Positions 6,371 to 14,048 of a stretch of DNA of 14,048 nt are shown here, piece by piece. Each line of letters begins with the position of its first letter. Within the stretch, counting starts at the first letter, position 1. The DNA lies in the NCBI GenBank assembly GCA_017503945.1, contig JAFVSB010000053.1, positions 1 to 14,048 of the forward strand. Reading direction: 5' to 3'. Below the pieces are notes generated by a model. It worked only from the letters and a program-made list of their open reading frames with translations, did not search any database and was not told the origin of the DNA. The translations under genes were made by a program, and so were the position numbers. The DNA is from Clostridia bacterium (GTDB lineage Bacteria > Bacillota > Clostridia > UMGS1810).

Positions 6371-7642
6371 TTATGCTTCTTTTTTGATTTTGGCTATTTT
6401 TGCCGCAGCAGGGCTCAGCGCTTTCACTTTGCGCTCAACCATGTCGGCAGTTACCACGCATTTTGATGCTGATGGTTCAGAGGGAGCAGTAAACATGATG
6501 TCGCTCATGGTTTCTTCCATAATGCTCCTAAGACCTCTGGCGCCTGTTTTGCGCTCTATCGCCTTGTCGGCAATCGCTTCAATGGCAGCCTTTTCAAACT
6601 TTAGCTCCACATCATCGAGCGAGAGAAGCTTCTGGTATTGCTTCACCAAAGCGTTGCGCGGCTCGGTGAGAATCTTGATGAGAGCTTCGCGGTCGAGTGA
6701 ATCGAGAGTCACATTGACAGAAAGTCTGCCAATAAACTCAGGGATAAGACCAAATTTGAGAAGGTCCTGAGGCTGAATATCTTTGAGCACTTCGCCAATT
6801 TGCTTATCTTTGCCCGATTTGATGTCGGCACCAAAGCCAAGCACCTTTTTGCCTGTGCGCTGCTCGATGATTTTTTCGATGCCGTCAAATGCACCACCAC
6901 AAATGAAAAGAATGTTGGTGGTGTCTATCTGGATAAATTCCTGTTGAGGATGCTTGCGTCCGCCCTGAGGTGGAACTGAGGCAACAGTGCCCTCCAATAT
7001 TTTGAGAAGAGCCTGCTGCACACCCTCACCGCTCACATCACGAGTGATTGACGGGTTTTCGGATTTGCGGGCAATCTTGTCGATTTCATCAATATATATG
7101 ATGCCTTTTTCGGCACTTTCGATGTTATAGTCTGCCGCCTGAATGAGCTTAAGAAGGATGTTTTCCACATCTTCGCCCACATAGCCTGCCTCGGTAAGCG
7201 AGGTGGCATCGGCAATGGCAAAGGGCACATCGATTATTTTGGCAAGAGTCTGAGCGAGTAAGGTTTTGCCCGAGCCTGTGGGCCCAACGAGCAGGATGTT
7301 GCTCTTTTGAAGCTCCACATCATCATCAGATGCTTTGGGAGAGCAGATGCGCTTGTAGTGATTATACACTGCAACAGCAAGACTTTTTTTGGCTCTGTCC
7401 TGTCCTACTACATACATGTCGAGAATATTTTTGATGTCAATGGGCTTGGGCAGCTCGCCGAGTGAAAACTCGGGAGCCACACCCATAGCCTGATAATCAC
7501 TTTCAACAATTTCGCTGCAAGCTTCGACACACTCATCACAGATAAACACATCGGCAGATGGGCTCGAAATAAGCCTCATTACCATGTCTTGTGGTTTTCC
7601 GCAAAATGAGCAGGTAAGCTTATCTTTATTTTTATTGGTCAT
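6371..7642 (-). CDS. clpX: ATP-dependent Clp protease ATP-binding subunit ClpX
   Basis: ClpX is the hexameric AAA+ unfoldase that recognises tagged substrates and threads them into ClpP in the cytoplasm. The 423-residue product is full length. It has the N-terminal zinc-binding domain (Cys11, Cys14, Cys35, Cys38), Walker A GPTGSGKT at 120-127, the pore loop GYVG at 153-156, Walker B IIYIDEID at 181-188, a ClpP-docking loop LGF at 268-270 (variant of IGF) and sensor 2 GARG at 367-370. The ATG has AGGAG eight bases upstream. That site lies in the 14-base gap after clpP, so the two genes are almost certainly cotranscribed. An intrinsic terminator follows the stop. No CtsR-type tandem heptamer or CIRCE element was seen upstream of the cluster. 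Confidence 0.98.
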   Translation of the reverse strand: MTNKNKDKLTCSFCGKPQDMVMRLISSPSADVFICDECVEACSEIVESDYQAMGVAPEFSLGELPKPIDIKNILDMYVVGQDRAKKSLAVAVYNHYKRICSPKASDDDVELQKSNILLVGPTGSGKTLLAQTLAKIIDVPFAIADATSLTEAGYVGEDVENILLKLIQAADYNIESAEKGIIYIDEIDKIARKSENPSITRDVSGEGVQQALLKILEGTVASVPPQGGRKHPQQEFIQIDTTNILFICGGAFDGIEKIIEQRTGKKVLGFGADIKSGKDKQIGEVLKDIQPQDLLKFGLIPEFIGRLSVNVTLDSLDREALIKILTEPRNALVKQYQKLLSLDDVELKFEKAAIEAIADKAIERKTGARGLRSIMEETMSDIMFTAPSEPSASKCVVTADMVERKVKALSPAAAKIAKIKKEA

Positions 7643-7656
7643 TTATGCAGCTCCTA

Positions 7657-8241
7657 TTATTTTCTTTTTTCGATAACCTCATCTACAAGACCATACTCCT
7701 TAGCCTCAAGAGCAGTCATAAAGTTATCTCTTTCAGTGTCGGCAGTGATCTGTTCTAAAGATTTGCCTGTTCTTTCACTAAGAATGGTGTTGAGTGTGTT
7801 TTTCATTTTGATGATTCGGTCAGCGTGAATCTTGATGTCGGTAGCCTGACCCTGCATGCCGCCGAGAGGCTGATGAATCATAATCTCACTGTTTGGCAGT
7901 GCAAAGCGTTTGCCCTTTGCACCTGATGCCAGAAGGAATGCCCCCATTGAAGCCGCCATACCGATGCAAATGGTGGATACATCGCACTTGATGTATTGCA
8001 TTGTATCGTATATAGCCATTCCTGCAGTTATTGAGCCGCCGGGACTGTTGATGTAAAGGCTGATGTCCTTGTCGGGGTCTTCGCCCTCAAGGAAAAGCAT
8101 CTGTGCAACCACCAGGCTGGCAGTCACATCGTTTACTTCTTCGCCCAAAAATATTATTCTGTCCTTCAAAAGTCTGGAATAAATATCGAAAGAGCGTTCT
8201 CCTCTGTTGGTTTGTTCGATTACCATTGGTACAAGACTCAT
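7657..8241 (-). CDS. clpP: ATP-dependent Clp protease proteolytic subunit ClpP
   Basis: ClpP is the serine protease that forms a double-heptamer chamber and degrades proteins delivered by ClpX and other Clp ATPases. The 194-residue product has the usual length and complete catalytic triad: Ser98 in GMAASMG, His123 in MIHQP and Asp172 in TERDNF. The oxyanion-region INSPGGS lies at 64-70. The N-terminal MSLVPMVIEQT is typical of the processed form without a long propeptide. ATG is preceded by AAGGAGG at a spacing of ten bases. It follows tig by 45 bases and precedes clpX by 14, the classical tig-clpP-clpX order. No separate promoter is evident in the tig-clpP gap. Confidence 0.98.
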   Translation of the reverse strand: MSLVPMVIEQTNRGERSFDIYSRLLKDRIIFLGEEVNDVTASLVVAQMLFLEGEDPDKDISLYINSPGGSITAGMAIYDTMQYIKCDVSTICIGMAASMGAFLLASGAKGKRFALPNSEIMIHQPLGGMQGQATDIKIHADRIIKMKNTLNTILSERTGKSLEQITADTERDNFMTALEAKEYGLVDEVIEKRK

Positions 8242-8286
8242 AACAGCAATTCCTCCTTATGATTTATTAATAATAAAATTTAAGAA

Positions 8287-9729
8287 TTATTCTTCGTCTT
8301 TCTTAGCTTTGGTTGTGGTCTTCTTTGCAGCAGTTGTTTTCTTCGCAGGTGCTTTTTTGGCAGGTGCTTCTTCACCGTCTTCTGCTTTGTCGGCTGCTTT
8401 TGCAGCAGGCTTTTTAGCTGCGGTCTTCTTGGCAGCGCTCTTTGCAACCTTTGCATTTTCGGCAATAAGCTCTACGGCTTTTTTCATCTTGATGTCTTCC
8501 TTCATTGATTCTCTTTCGTTGTCACCAATGAGAGTCTTAACCTTGTCAAGCTCCATGCCATACATATCGGCCATGGTCTGAAGTTCTTTTTCTACATCTT
8601 CTTCGGTTGCTTCGATGTTTTCAAGCTTAACGATTTTTTCAAGAACGAGGCTTGATTTTACCTGAGCCTGGGCCTGATCTTTAAACTGCTCTTTGAATGT
8701 GTCGGCAGTTGCACCTGTAATCTGCATGTATTGCTCCATGTTAAGGCCCTGCGCGGAGAGACGATAGCTGAATTCTCTGATGAGATCTTCAATGCGGTTG
8801 TCAATCATGCACTGGGGAATGTCGATTTCGGCATTTTCACACACTGCTTCAACGAGCTTGTTTTCAAACTCAGCTTTGGTTCTTGCTTCGTTGGATTTAT
8901 CGAGCTTTTCTTTGATGCTGTTTTTGTAAGCTTCAAATGTGTCAAATTCGCTTACATCTTTTGCAAAATCATCATCAAGCTCAGGAAGCTCTTTTACTTT
9001 GATTTCTTTTACAGTTACTTTGAACACGGCAGGTTTGCCCTTGAGCTCTTCTGAGTGATACTGCTCAGGGAAGGTTACATTAACTTCGGTCTCTTTGCCG
9101 ATTTCGGCGCCAACGAGCTGGTCTTCAAAGCCCGGGATAAACTGGCCACTGCCAATTTCCAAGGTGTGGTTGGTGCCTTTGCCGCCTTCAAATGCTACGC
9201 CGTCAGTGAAGCCTTCAAAGTCGATTACGGTGATGTCGCCCATCTGAACTGCTCTGTCTTCAACGCTTACAAGTCTTGCGCTTTTTTCAGCGTTGGCTTT
9301 GATTTCAGCGTCGACATCTTCGTCTTTGGTTTCATATACTGTTTTTTCACATTTGATGCCTTTGTATTCACCTAAAGCAACTTCGGGTTTTACGGTTACT
9401 GTGGCTGTGAGAACAAGATCCTCTTCACCGCCGATTGTTTCAATGTCAATTTCAGGGCGGTCAACAGGCTCAATGCCTGATTCTTTTACTGCATATTCAT
9501 ATGCTTCGGGGCATACAAAGTTTACTGCATCTTCGTAAAACACGCCTTCGCCATAGTATTTTTCGATAATTTTTCTGGGGGCTTTACCCTTTCTGAAGCC
9601 GGGCAGAGTAATCTGCTTTACATTCTTTTTGTAAGCTTTGTCCACTGCTTTTTCAAAAGTTTCTTTGTCAACACCGATTGTGAGCTTTACGGTGTTTTTT
9701 TCGATTTGTTCGTTTTTTATAAGTTTCAT
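8287..9729 (-). CDS. tig: Trigger factor with a lysine/alanine-rich C-terminal tail
   Basis: Trigger factor is the ribosome-associated chaperone and peptidyl-prolyl isomerase that meets nascent chains at the exit tunnel. The ribosome-docking signature GFRKGKAP lies at 44-51 in the N-terminal domain. The FKBP-type PPIase domain covers about 160-245, with IDFEGFTDGVAFEGG and IPGFEDQLVG. The helical substrate-cradle domain follows to about residue 427. Homologues usually end there, at about 430 residues; this protein continues for some 50 more, made of AAKK, APAKK and TTKAKK units with a short acidic DGEE patch, ending KKDEE. ATG has AGGAGG ten bases upstream. It heads the tig-clpP-clpX cluster; no convincing promoter is visible in the 53-base gap upstream, so transcription may also arrive from the phosphoesterase gene. 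Confidence 0.97.
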   Translation of the reverse strand: MKLIKNEQIEKNTVKLTIGVDKETFEKAVDKAYKKNVKQITLPGFRKGKAPRKIIEKYYGEGVFYEDAVNFVCPEAYEYAVKESGIEPVDRPEIDIETIGGEEDLVLTATVTVKPEVALGEYKGIKCEKTVYETKDEDVDAEIKANAEKSARLVSVEDRAVQMGDITVIDFEGFTDGVAFEGGKGTNHTLEIGSGQFIPGFEDQLVGAEIGKETEVNVTFPEQYHSEELKGKPAVFKVTVKEIKVKELPELDDDFAKDVSEFDTFEAYKNSIKEKLDKSNEARTKAEFENKLVEAVCENAEIDIPQCMIDNRIEDLIREFSYRLSAQGLNMEQYMQITGATADTFKEQFKDQAQAQVKSSLVLEKIVKLENIEATEEDVEKELQTMADMYGMELDKVKTLIGDNERESMKEDIKMKKAVELIAENAKVAKSAAKKTAAKKPAAKAADKAEDGEEAPAKKAPAKKTTAAKKTTTKAKKDEE

Positions 9730-9782
9730 CTGTAGGAAACCTCCTAAATAAATTTTTGTTGATATAATGTATATTAACCGGA

Positions 9783-10505
9783 TTACAAATCCAGATTACA
9801 CGGGATAAACGCAAGGTGATCTGCCGAGACAAGAGCATAGCTCACTGCACCCGACTTTCCCGAAAAACTATCGGCACACGCGGGGCCGTGAAGATGCCCA
9901 TAAAGACACAGGCTCACTCCATATTTCTCCAAAAGCTTTGCTACCGAGGGGTCAACCTCACCATGCGCGCCAATTGGCGGATAGTGTAATACTGCTATGC
10001 GGCGAGTGACAGACAAGTCAGATTCAGCCAGTCTTTGAGCAGCCTTGAGCGAAAGCTCAAGCCTTATGAGCTCACGCTCATATATCTTGCGGTCAGAGGC
10101 AGAGAATGAATCCGACGAGGGAACAATCCACCCGCGGGTGCCCGCAATGACTGAGCCCTGCCACACAAAAGCATCATTTTGTAAAAAGCTCACAGAGTCA
10201 AACCCATGGGCTGCGCTAAACGCTTTTAGCTTTGAAAGGCTCTCCCACCAGTAGTCATGATTGCCTCTCACAAGGAGCTTGTGACCGGGAAGAGCATCTA
10301 AGAACTTGAAATCCTCTATCGCTTCTTCCAGATACATTGCCCACGATATGTCACCACCCACAATGACGAGGTCATCGCTCGTGATGCGAGAGCACCAATT
10401 GTCATATATTCTTTCCATGTAATTGTGCCAGGCGGAACCAAAAATATCCATTGGCTTGTCGGCAGAAAGCGAAAGGTGAAGATCGCTCATTGCATATAAA
10501 GCCAT
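9783..10505 (-). CDS. Calcineurin-like metallophosphoesterase
   Basis: The 240-residue cytosolic product carries all conserved dimetal phosphoesterase motifs: SDLHL (Asp8, His10), GGDISW (Asp52), GNHDYWW (Asn82, His83), VLHYPP (His174) and GHLHG (His204, His206). This matches the bacterial predicted phosphohydrolase group I recall as COG1768; its physiological substrate is not known to me. No signal peptide or membrane segment is present. ATG is preceded by AAGGAGG at nine bases and a sigma-A promoter at 10541-10569. It is divergent from comEC and lies 53 bases upstream of tig, so it may be the first gene of the tig-clpP-clpX transcription unit. Family assignment is secure; function is not. 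Confidence 0.93.
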   Translation of the reverse strand: MALYAMSDLHLSLSADKPMDIFGSAWHNYMERIYDNWCSRITSDDLVIVGGDISWAMYLEEAIEDFKFLDALPGHKLLVRGNHDYWWESLSKLKAFSAAHGFDSVSFLQNDAFVWQGSVIAGTRGWIVPSSDSFSASDRKIYERELIRLELSLKAAQRLAESDLSVTRRIAVLHYPPIGAHGEVDPSVAKLLEKYGVSLCLYGHLHGPACADSFSGKSGAVSYALVSADHLAFIPCNLDL

Positions 10506-10540
10506 ATGTATGCTCCTCCTTAGTTATACAATTAAATCAT

Positions 10541-10569
10541 ATTATATACCATATTTTTCATAAAATCAA
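10541..10569 (-). promoter_or_regulatory. Sigma-A promoter of the phosphoesterase gene
   Basis: On the minus strand TTGATT (10564-10569), 17 bases, then TATAAT (10541-10546). Transcription would begin near 10534, giving a leader of about 29 bases. Its -35 box is one base from the -35 box of the divergent comEC promoter. Confidence 0.75.
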
Positions 10570-10570
10570 G

Positions 10571-10599
10571 TTGTTATTTGTACAAAAAAATGATAATAT
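10571..10599 (+). promoter_or_regulatory. Probable sigma-A promoter of comEC-holA
   Basis: TTGTTA (10571-10576), a 17-base spacer, then TAATAT (10594-10599). Transcription would start near 10606, about 27 bases before the comEC ATG. The spacer contains the small palindrome TTTGTACAAA (10577-10586). The boxes are weaker than those of the divergent promoter. Confidence 0.55.
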
Positions 10600-10632
10600 A
10601 TTACATGAAAATTATTTTAAAGGTATAATAAT

Positions 10633-12849
10633 ATGAAAATATTACACAAAATTACAAAACAACGCACTCATATTTTGCTTTTTGCGCTTCTCATCTGCAT
10701 AAGCGCAGTGTCGGTGATACTGTACAACCTAAATTATGCTCGCCTTTGTGACAAAGTAAACTCACTTAGCGATGAAGTTTTTATCAAATGCAAAATCGAG
10801 AGCTTTCCCGAGGTGAAAAACCAAAAGACCCAGCTTCGCGCAAGGATCGTTGAATGCAGCGAAAGCTTTCTTGTCGGAGAGGGAGTGTATATATCGTCAA
10901 AAGGACTCAGTCCTAAGATTCAAAAGGGTGACTGCCTGCAATTTACCGCCTTGATATCTCTTGCAGACCAAAGCGGCAACGCCGGAGCATTTGACTGGCG
11001 CAATTATCTGAAAAGCCTTGATGTGACATTTGTATGCTTTCCTGAGGGAAGTGGAGTGAAAATCATTCGCTCTCACTCCCCCTTGCAAAAGATATATGAC
11101 ATGCGCCAAAATTTTGTAGCAAACTGCCAAAACTACATATCACCGCAAGGTGCTGCGCTGGTGAGCGCCGTTATCACAGGCGAGCGCACACTCATTGACG
11201 ATGAAAGCCGAGAGGCATTTCAAAAAGCGGGCATATATCATATAGTCGCCATATCGGGTCTGCACCTCAACCTATTTGTGCTTGGTGTGTATGCAGCCAT
11301 AGCGCGCATCAAGGCGGGACGCCGCAAAAAGGCAATGCTTTCATTTGCTGCAAGCAGCGTGGCAGGCACTTTTGTGATGATATTCACAGGGTTTGGGGTG
11401 TCCGTTATAAGAGCGTTTGTCATGATGCTCATCTTAGGCGGCGGAGCCGTGATGAGGAGAGAATATGACAGCAAAAATGCACTTATCATGGCATTTTTTA
11501 TAATAATTATTATCATGCCGTTTACTGTGTATAGTGTGGCAATGTGGCTATCGCTTCTCTCTACCCTCGGTGTAATACTGAGCATAGACATAATAAAGCG
11601 GCTCAAAGAATCGTCGCGGCTCAGTTTTTTACATGAAAATATTGTGGGCACCACCTTTATCATATCAGCAATGACAACCCTGCTCACCCTACCGGTGACC
11701 GCATCGGCTTTTGGATATATACCTCTCTATGGCTGGATTGCCAATGCGTTTGTGCTGCCTTTTATGAGATTTTTTATGGGAACATCTATTTTGTTTGCTT
11801 TTGTGCCCAAGGTGTGTGCACCCGTTTTCGGCTATGCACTCTCAGGCATGGCTACATATATCACCTGGGTGGCAAAGGGTGTGGCGGCACTGCCATATGC
11901 CACAATAGATGTCTATGGAGCTATTGCCGCTAAAATAATATTTGTGCTTGCATCGGTTGCACTGTTTATTTACCTCATGCACAAAGGGGCATTTCGCAAG
12001 GCAGTTGCAATCATATTGATTTTGGCAGTTGCGGCAGGAGTCTTTTTGGTGTATAATAAGCTAAATGACAATTGGCTGTGCATCACCTTTGCCGATGTGG
12101 GGCAGGGCGATTGCACCTTAGTGCAAAAAGGCTCTCAAAGCATCATGATTGATGCAGGCACTAAAGGTGAGCCTGACTACAGTGCCCAGTCAATCAGTGC
12201 ATTGCTCAGAGCCAAAAATATTCCGAAGCTCGACGCAATGATTATAACCCATTTTCACACAGACCATACTAATATTGCCGTGTCATTGCTCGAAAGTGCA
12301 AAATCCAAAAAGCTGATTTTGCCTTTGTATTATGACATTAGAGAGAGTGAGGCACGCGAAAACAGGCAAGAGCTTTTGCAAGCAGCAGTAAAGAGCAACA
12401 CAGTCATAGAATATGTGGCATCAGGGTCGGTCATAGGCCTTGGAGCAGACACGGCAATCGAGGTGCTTTCACCATCTGATGATATGTTTGCCGAAAACAA
12501 CGACATGTCGCTGGTGCTGAGGCTAAAGCATGGAAAAACCGTGGCAATGATGTTTGGTGATGCCGAAGAGATTGGTCTTACAAAATGCCTTGATGCCGGC
12601 ATTGCCTGCGACATAATGAAGCTGCCTCATCATGGAGGCTACAGTAAAGTGTCAAAGCTCATCATAGACAAATGCAATGCAAAAATTGCGGTGGCATCGT
12701 GCGGTAAAAACAACATCTACAATCACCCTGACAGCCGCATACTCGCACTTGCCAAAGAGGCAGCTTGCGAGGTGTATCGCACCGATATGCAAGGCGCAAT
12801 CACCGTTAAAGCCGACAAAAACAAAAACCTAAAAATTTCTACGAGGTGA
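10633..12849 (+). CDS. comEC: ComEC/Rec2-family DNA internalisation protein
   Basis: ComEC forms the inner-membrane channel that carries single-stranded DNA into the cytoplasm during natural transformation. The 738-residue product has the full three-part architecture. It has an N-terminal membrane segment (about 13-31) plus a soluble OB-like region to about 160. The polytopic competence domain covers about 165-460 and includes the conserved ISGLHLNLF at 207-215. A C-terminal metallo-beta-lactamase domain covers about 480-735, with VGQGD at 489-493, HFHTDH at 540-545, GDAEE at 642-646 and LPHHGG at 664-669. The metal ligands are present, so the nuclease-like domain appears intact. ATG is preceded only by a modest AAAGG site. 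The stop overlaps the ribosome binding region of holA. No other competence genes are in the window, so transformability cannot be judged. Confidence 0.95.
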   Translation: MKILHKITKQRTHILLFALLICISAVSVILYNLNYARLCDKVNSLSDEVFIKCKIESFPEVKNQKTQLRARIVECSESFLVGEGVYISSKGLSPKIQKGDCLQFTALISLADQSGNAGAFDWRNYLKSLDVTFVCFPEGSGVKIIRSHSPLQKIYDMRQNFVANCQNYISPQGAALVSAVITGERTLIDDESREAFQKAGIYHIVAISGLHLNLFVLGVYAAIARIKAGRRKKAMLSFAASSVAGTFVMIFTGFGVSVIRAFVMMLILGGGAVMRREYDSKNALIMAFFIIIIIMPFTVYSVAMWLSLLSTLGVILSIDIIKRLKESSRLSFLHENIVGTTFIISAMTTLLTLPVTASAFGYIPLYGWIANAFVLPFMRFFMGTSILFAFVPKVCAPVFGYALSGMATYITWVAKGVAALPYATIDVYGAIAAKIIFVLASVALFIYLMHKGAFRKAVAIILILAVAAGVFLVYNKLNDNWLCITFADVGQGDCTLVQKGSQSIMIDAGTKGEPDYSAQSISALLRAKNIPKLDAMIITHFHTDHTNIAVSLLESAKSKKLILPLYYDIRESEARENRQELLQAAVKSNTVIEYVASGSVIGLGADTAIEVLSPSDDMFAENNDMSLVLRLKHGKTVAMMFGDAEEIGLTKCLDAGIACDIMKLPHHGGYSKVSKLIIDKCNAKIAVASCGKNNIYNHPDSRILALAKEAACEVYRTDMQGAITVKADKNKNLKISTR

Positions 12850-12850
12850 A

Positions 12851-13837
12851 ATGATGGCTATAAAAGAAGATTTAAAAAGCGGCAATTTTAAAAGCGTGTA
12901 TCTTATGTGGGGCGAAGAAAACTTCCTCAAGGACTACTACAAAAAAGCTCTCGTAGGCAAGGTGCTCGACCCCTCCCTTGCCGATTTTAACTATATGGAA
13001 TTTACCGCTGAAAAACCCGACCCCGAAAAGGTGACGGAGTTTGTGAGCTCGTATCCTTTTATGAGTGACAAAAAGGTGCTCTATATACGAAACAGTGACC
13101 TTTGCAAAAAAGCAAACGATACCGACAAAAAATTCTGGCAAAAGCAGCTTTCCAATATGCCTGATTTTGTGATAATCATTTTTTCGGAAAATGAAGTGGA
13201 CAAGCGCAATGCAATCTACAAGGCGATTGTGAAGGAATATTCGGCAGATGAATTTGCTTTTCAAAAAGAAGCAGCACTTTGCGACTGGATAAGGCGCTAC
13301 GCCCAAAGCCTCGGCGTAAGCATTGGCACCGATGAGGCAGTGCACCTGATTGAATGCTGCTCCGAGAGTATGTATATACTGAAGAGTGAGCTTGACAAGC
13401 TTGCATCATACTGCCACGAAAGATGCAAAATCACAATATCTGACATTGACCTTTGCTGCTGCAAAGTGCCTGAAGACAGAGTGTTTGACATGATAGAGTA
13501 TCTTTTGGTCGGCAATGCTGCCAAAGCGTGTGAAAAGTATGAGGAGCTTAAACTCTTGCGTCAGGAGCCCATTCGCATAAATGCAGCGATATTTTCAAAA
13601 TACAATCAGCTTCGCAAGATAAAGCTTTTGGCATCGTCGATGAGCGCACGCGAGATTGCCGCCAAGACAGGGCAAAAAGAGTATTTTGTGACTAAAGACA
13701 TTGCCAAGCTGTCAAAAGTGAGCCTTTCTGACCTCGACAAGGTGCTTCACCTTTGTGCCGAGGCCGACCACAGAATAAAAAACGGCCTGACCGACGGCTG
13801 GGCAGCACTTGATATTATAATTGCAAATATGCTATAA
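12851..13837 (+). CDS. holA: DNA polymerase III subunit delta
   Basis: HolA is the clamp-loader subunit that opens the beta sliding clamp. The 328-residue length and layout fit the family: the N-terminal VYLMWGEENFLKDYY at 16-30, the acidic VIIIFSENEVDKRNAIYK segment that replaces a working ATPase core, a middle domain with CDWIRRYAQSLGVSI and a C-terminal collar domain ending GLTDGWAALDIIIANML. As in the family, no Walker A motif is present. Two ATGs are tandem at 12851 and 12854. The GAGGTG at 12843-12848 contains the comEC stop and is better spaced for the second ATG, so translation is probably coupled to comEC. The comEC-holA pair is a common Firmicutes arrangement, usually followed by rpsT, which is not visible here. 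Confidence 0.94.
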   Translation: MMAIKEDLKSGNFKSVYLMWGEENFLKDYYKKALVGKVLDPSLADFNYMEFTAEKPDPEKVTEFVSSYPFMSDKKVLYIRNSDLCKKANDTDKKFWQKQLSNMPDFVIIIFSENEVDKRNAIYKAIVKEYSADEFAFQKEAALCDWIRRYAQSLGVSIGTDEAVHLIECCSESMYILKSELDKLASYCHERCKITISDIDLCCCKVPEDRVFDMIEYLLVGNAAKACEKYEELKLLRQEPIRINAAIFSKYNQLRKIKLLASSMSAREIAAKTGQKEYFVTKDIAKLSKVSLSDLDKVLHLCAEADHRIKNGLTDGWAALDIIIANML

Positions 13838-13840
13838 CAC

Positions 13841-13872
13841 AAAAAGAGCATCGGGTACCCGATGCTCTTTTT
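13841..13872. terminator. 32-bp perfect palindromic bidirectional terminator after holA
   Basis: Left arm AAAAAGAGCATCGG and right arm CCGATGCTCTTTTT enclose GTAC; the whole 32 bases are self-complementary. It starts three bases after the holA stop and ends in T5 on both strands. Its two-way form suits a convergent gene arriving from the right. Confidence 0.9.
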
Positions 13873-13907
13873 GCACTATATTATATAAATTATTGTTTAG
13901 TGATTTT

Positions 13908-13934
13908 TCAAAGGGGGATATTTTCCCCCTTTGA
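13908..13934. repeat. Strong G5/C5 hairpin, repeat-like, not a classical terminator
   Basis: TCAAAGGGGGA (13908-13918) and TCCCCCTTTGA (13924-13934) form an 11-bp perfect stem around TATTT. Neither strand carries a U-tract after the stem, and a second CCCCC(TTT) copy follows at 13936-13943. This looks like a dispersed intergenic hairpin element more than a terminator. It lies between the holA terminator and the possible convergent gene. Confidence 0.55.
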
Positions 13935-13955
13935 TACCCCCTTTAGCCGCTAAAT

Positions 13956-14048
13956 TTAATAATTCGGGAATTTTTCAAAAGCCATGCGCACGCAACGACG
14001 CGCAAAAGCTATTTGCGCCGTTGCTGCAAGCGCATACAGCATAGGAAA
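13956..14048 (-). CDS. Possible C-terminal end of a convergent gene, unidentified
   Basis: From the right edge the minus strand stays open for 30 codons to a TAA at 13956-13958, ending AFARRCVRMAFEKFPNY. Residue composition looks protein-like, and a bidirectional terminator lies downstream. The stretch is too short to identify. The plus strand also has an ATG at 13984 opening MRTQRRAKAICAV to the edge but lacks a clear ribosome binding site. An imperfect 13-bp stem at 13992-14024 means the stretch could instead be structured noncoding DNA. Confidence 0.3.
   Translation of the reverse strand, partial: FPMLYALAATAQIAFARRCVRMAFEKFPNY

Noticed and set aside
8242..8286. Search for a CtsR or CIRCE heat-shock operator before clpP
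   Set aside because: No GGTCAAA tandem or TTAGCACTC inverted repeat was found there or before tig.
8282..8294. Palindrome AAGAATTATTCTT at the tig stop codon
   Set aside because: A one-base loop cannot form an RNA hairpin, and the sequence includes coding bases; probably chance in AT-rich DNA.
9729..9757. Regulatory hairpin over the tig ribosome binding site (TAGGA-GGTT-TCCTA)
   Set aside because: Only five base pairs, mostly A-U and G-C mixed; too weak and too likely by chance to call a switch.

Overview
The window looks like chromosomal DNA of a moderately AT-rich low-GC Gram-positive, most likely a member of the Clostridia. The grounds are the core genes (smc, clpX, clpP, tig, comEC, holA), strong AGGAGG-type ribosome binding sites, sigma-A-like promoters, a TTG start on smc, and a Clostridia-style pairing of an Elp3-like radical SAM gene with the smc neighbourhood. 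Most of it is housekeeping.

Layout. Positions 1-2555 (minus) hold the first ~850 codons of smc, cut by the left edge and interrupted by a one-base frameshift at an A5 run (426-430). Positions 2556-4215 form an accessory-looking segment: a secreted protein made of five ~31-32-residue repeats (2735-3604, minus), divergent from a small XRE-type regulator (3745-4077, plus). Between them lie a consensus promoter and a 17-bp perfect palindrome. Next come a degenerate hairpin repeat and a bidirectional terminator. Positions 4216-5166 (minus) encode a class II ketose-bisphosphate aldolase with its own promoter preceded by A-tracts. Positions 5328-6317 (minus) encode the radical SAM protein.

Positions 6371-9729 (minus) are the protein quality-control cluster tig-clpP-clpX. 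Trigger factor folds nascent chains; ClpX unfolds substrates and feeds them to ClpP. Upstream, 9783-10505 (minus) is a calcineurin-like phosphoesterase. It is divergent from comEC-holA (10633-13837, plus), which encode the DNA-uptake channel and the DNA polymerase III delta subunit; the two genes are one base apart and presumably translationally coupled. A 32-bp palindromic terminator ends that operon, and the right edge may carry the last codons of a convergent minus-strand gene.

The best candidate for something undescribed is the XRE / repeat-protein pair, which sits between core genes. No mobile-element machinery, tRNA, rRNA, CRISPR array or riboswitch was recognised.
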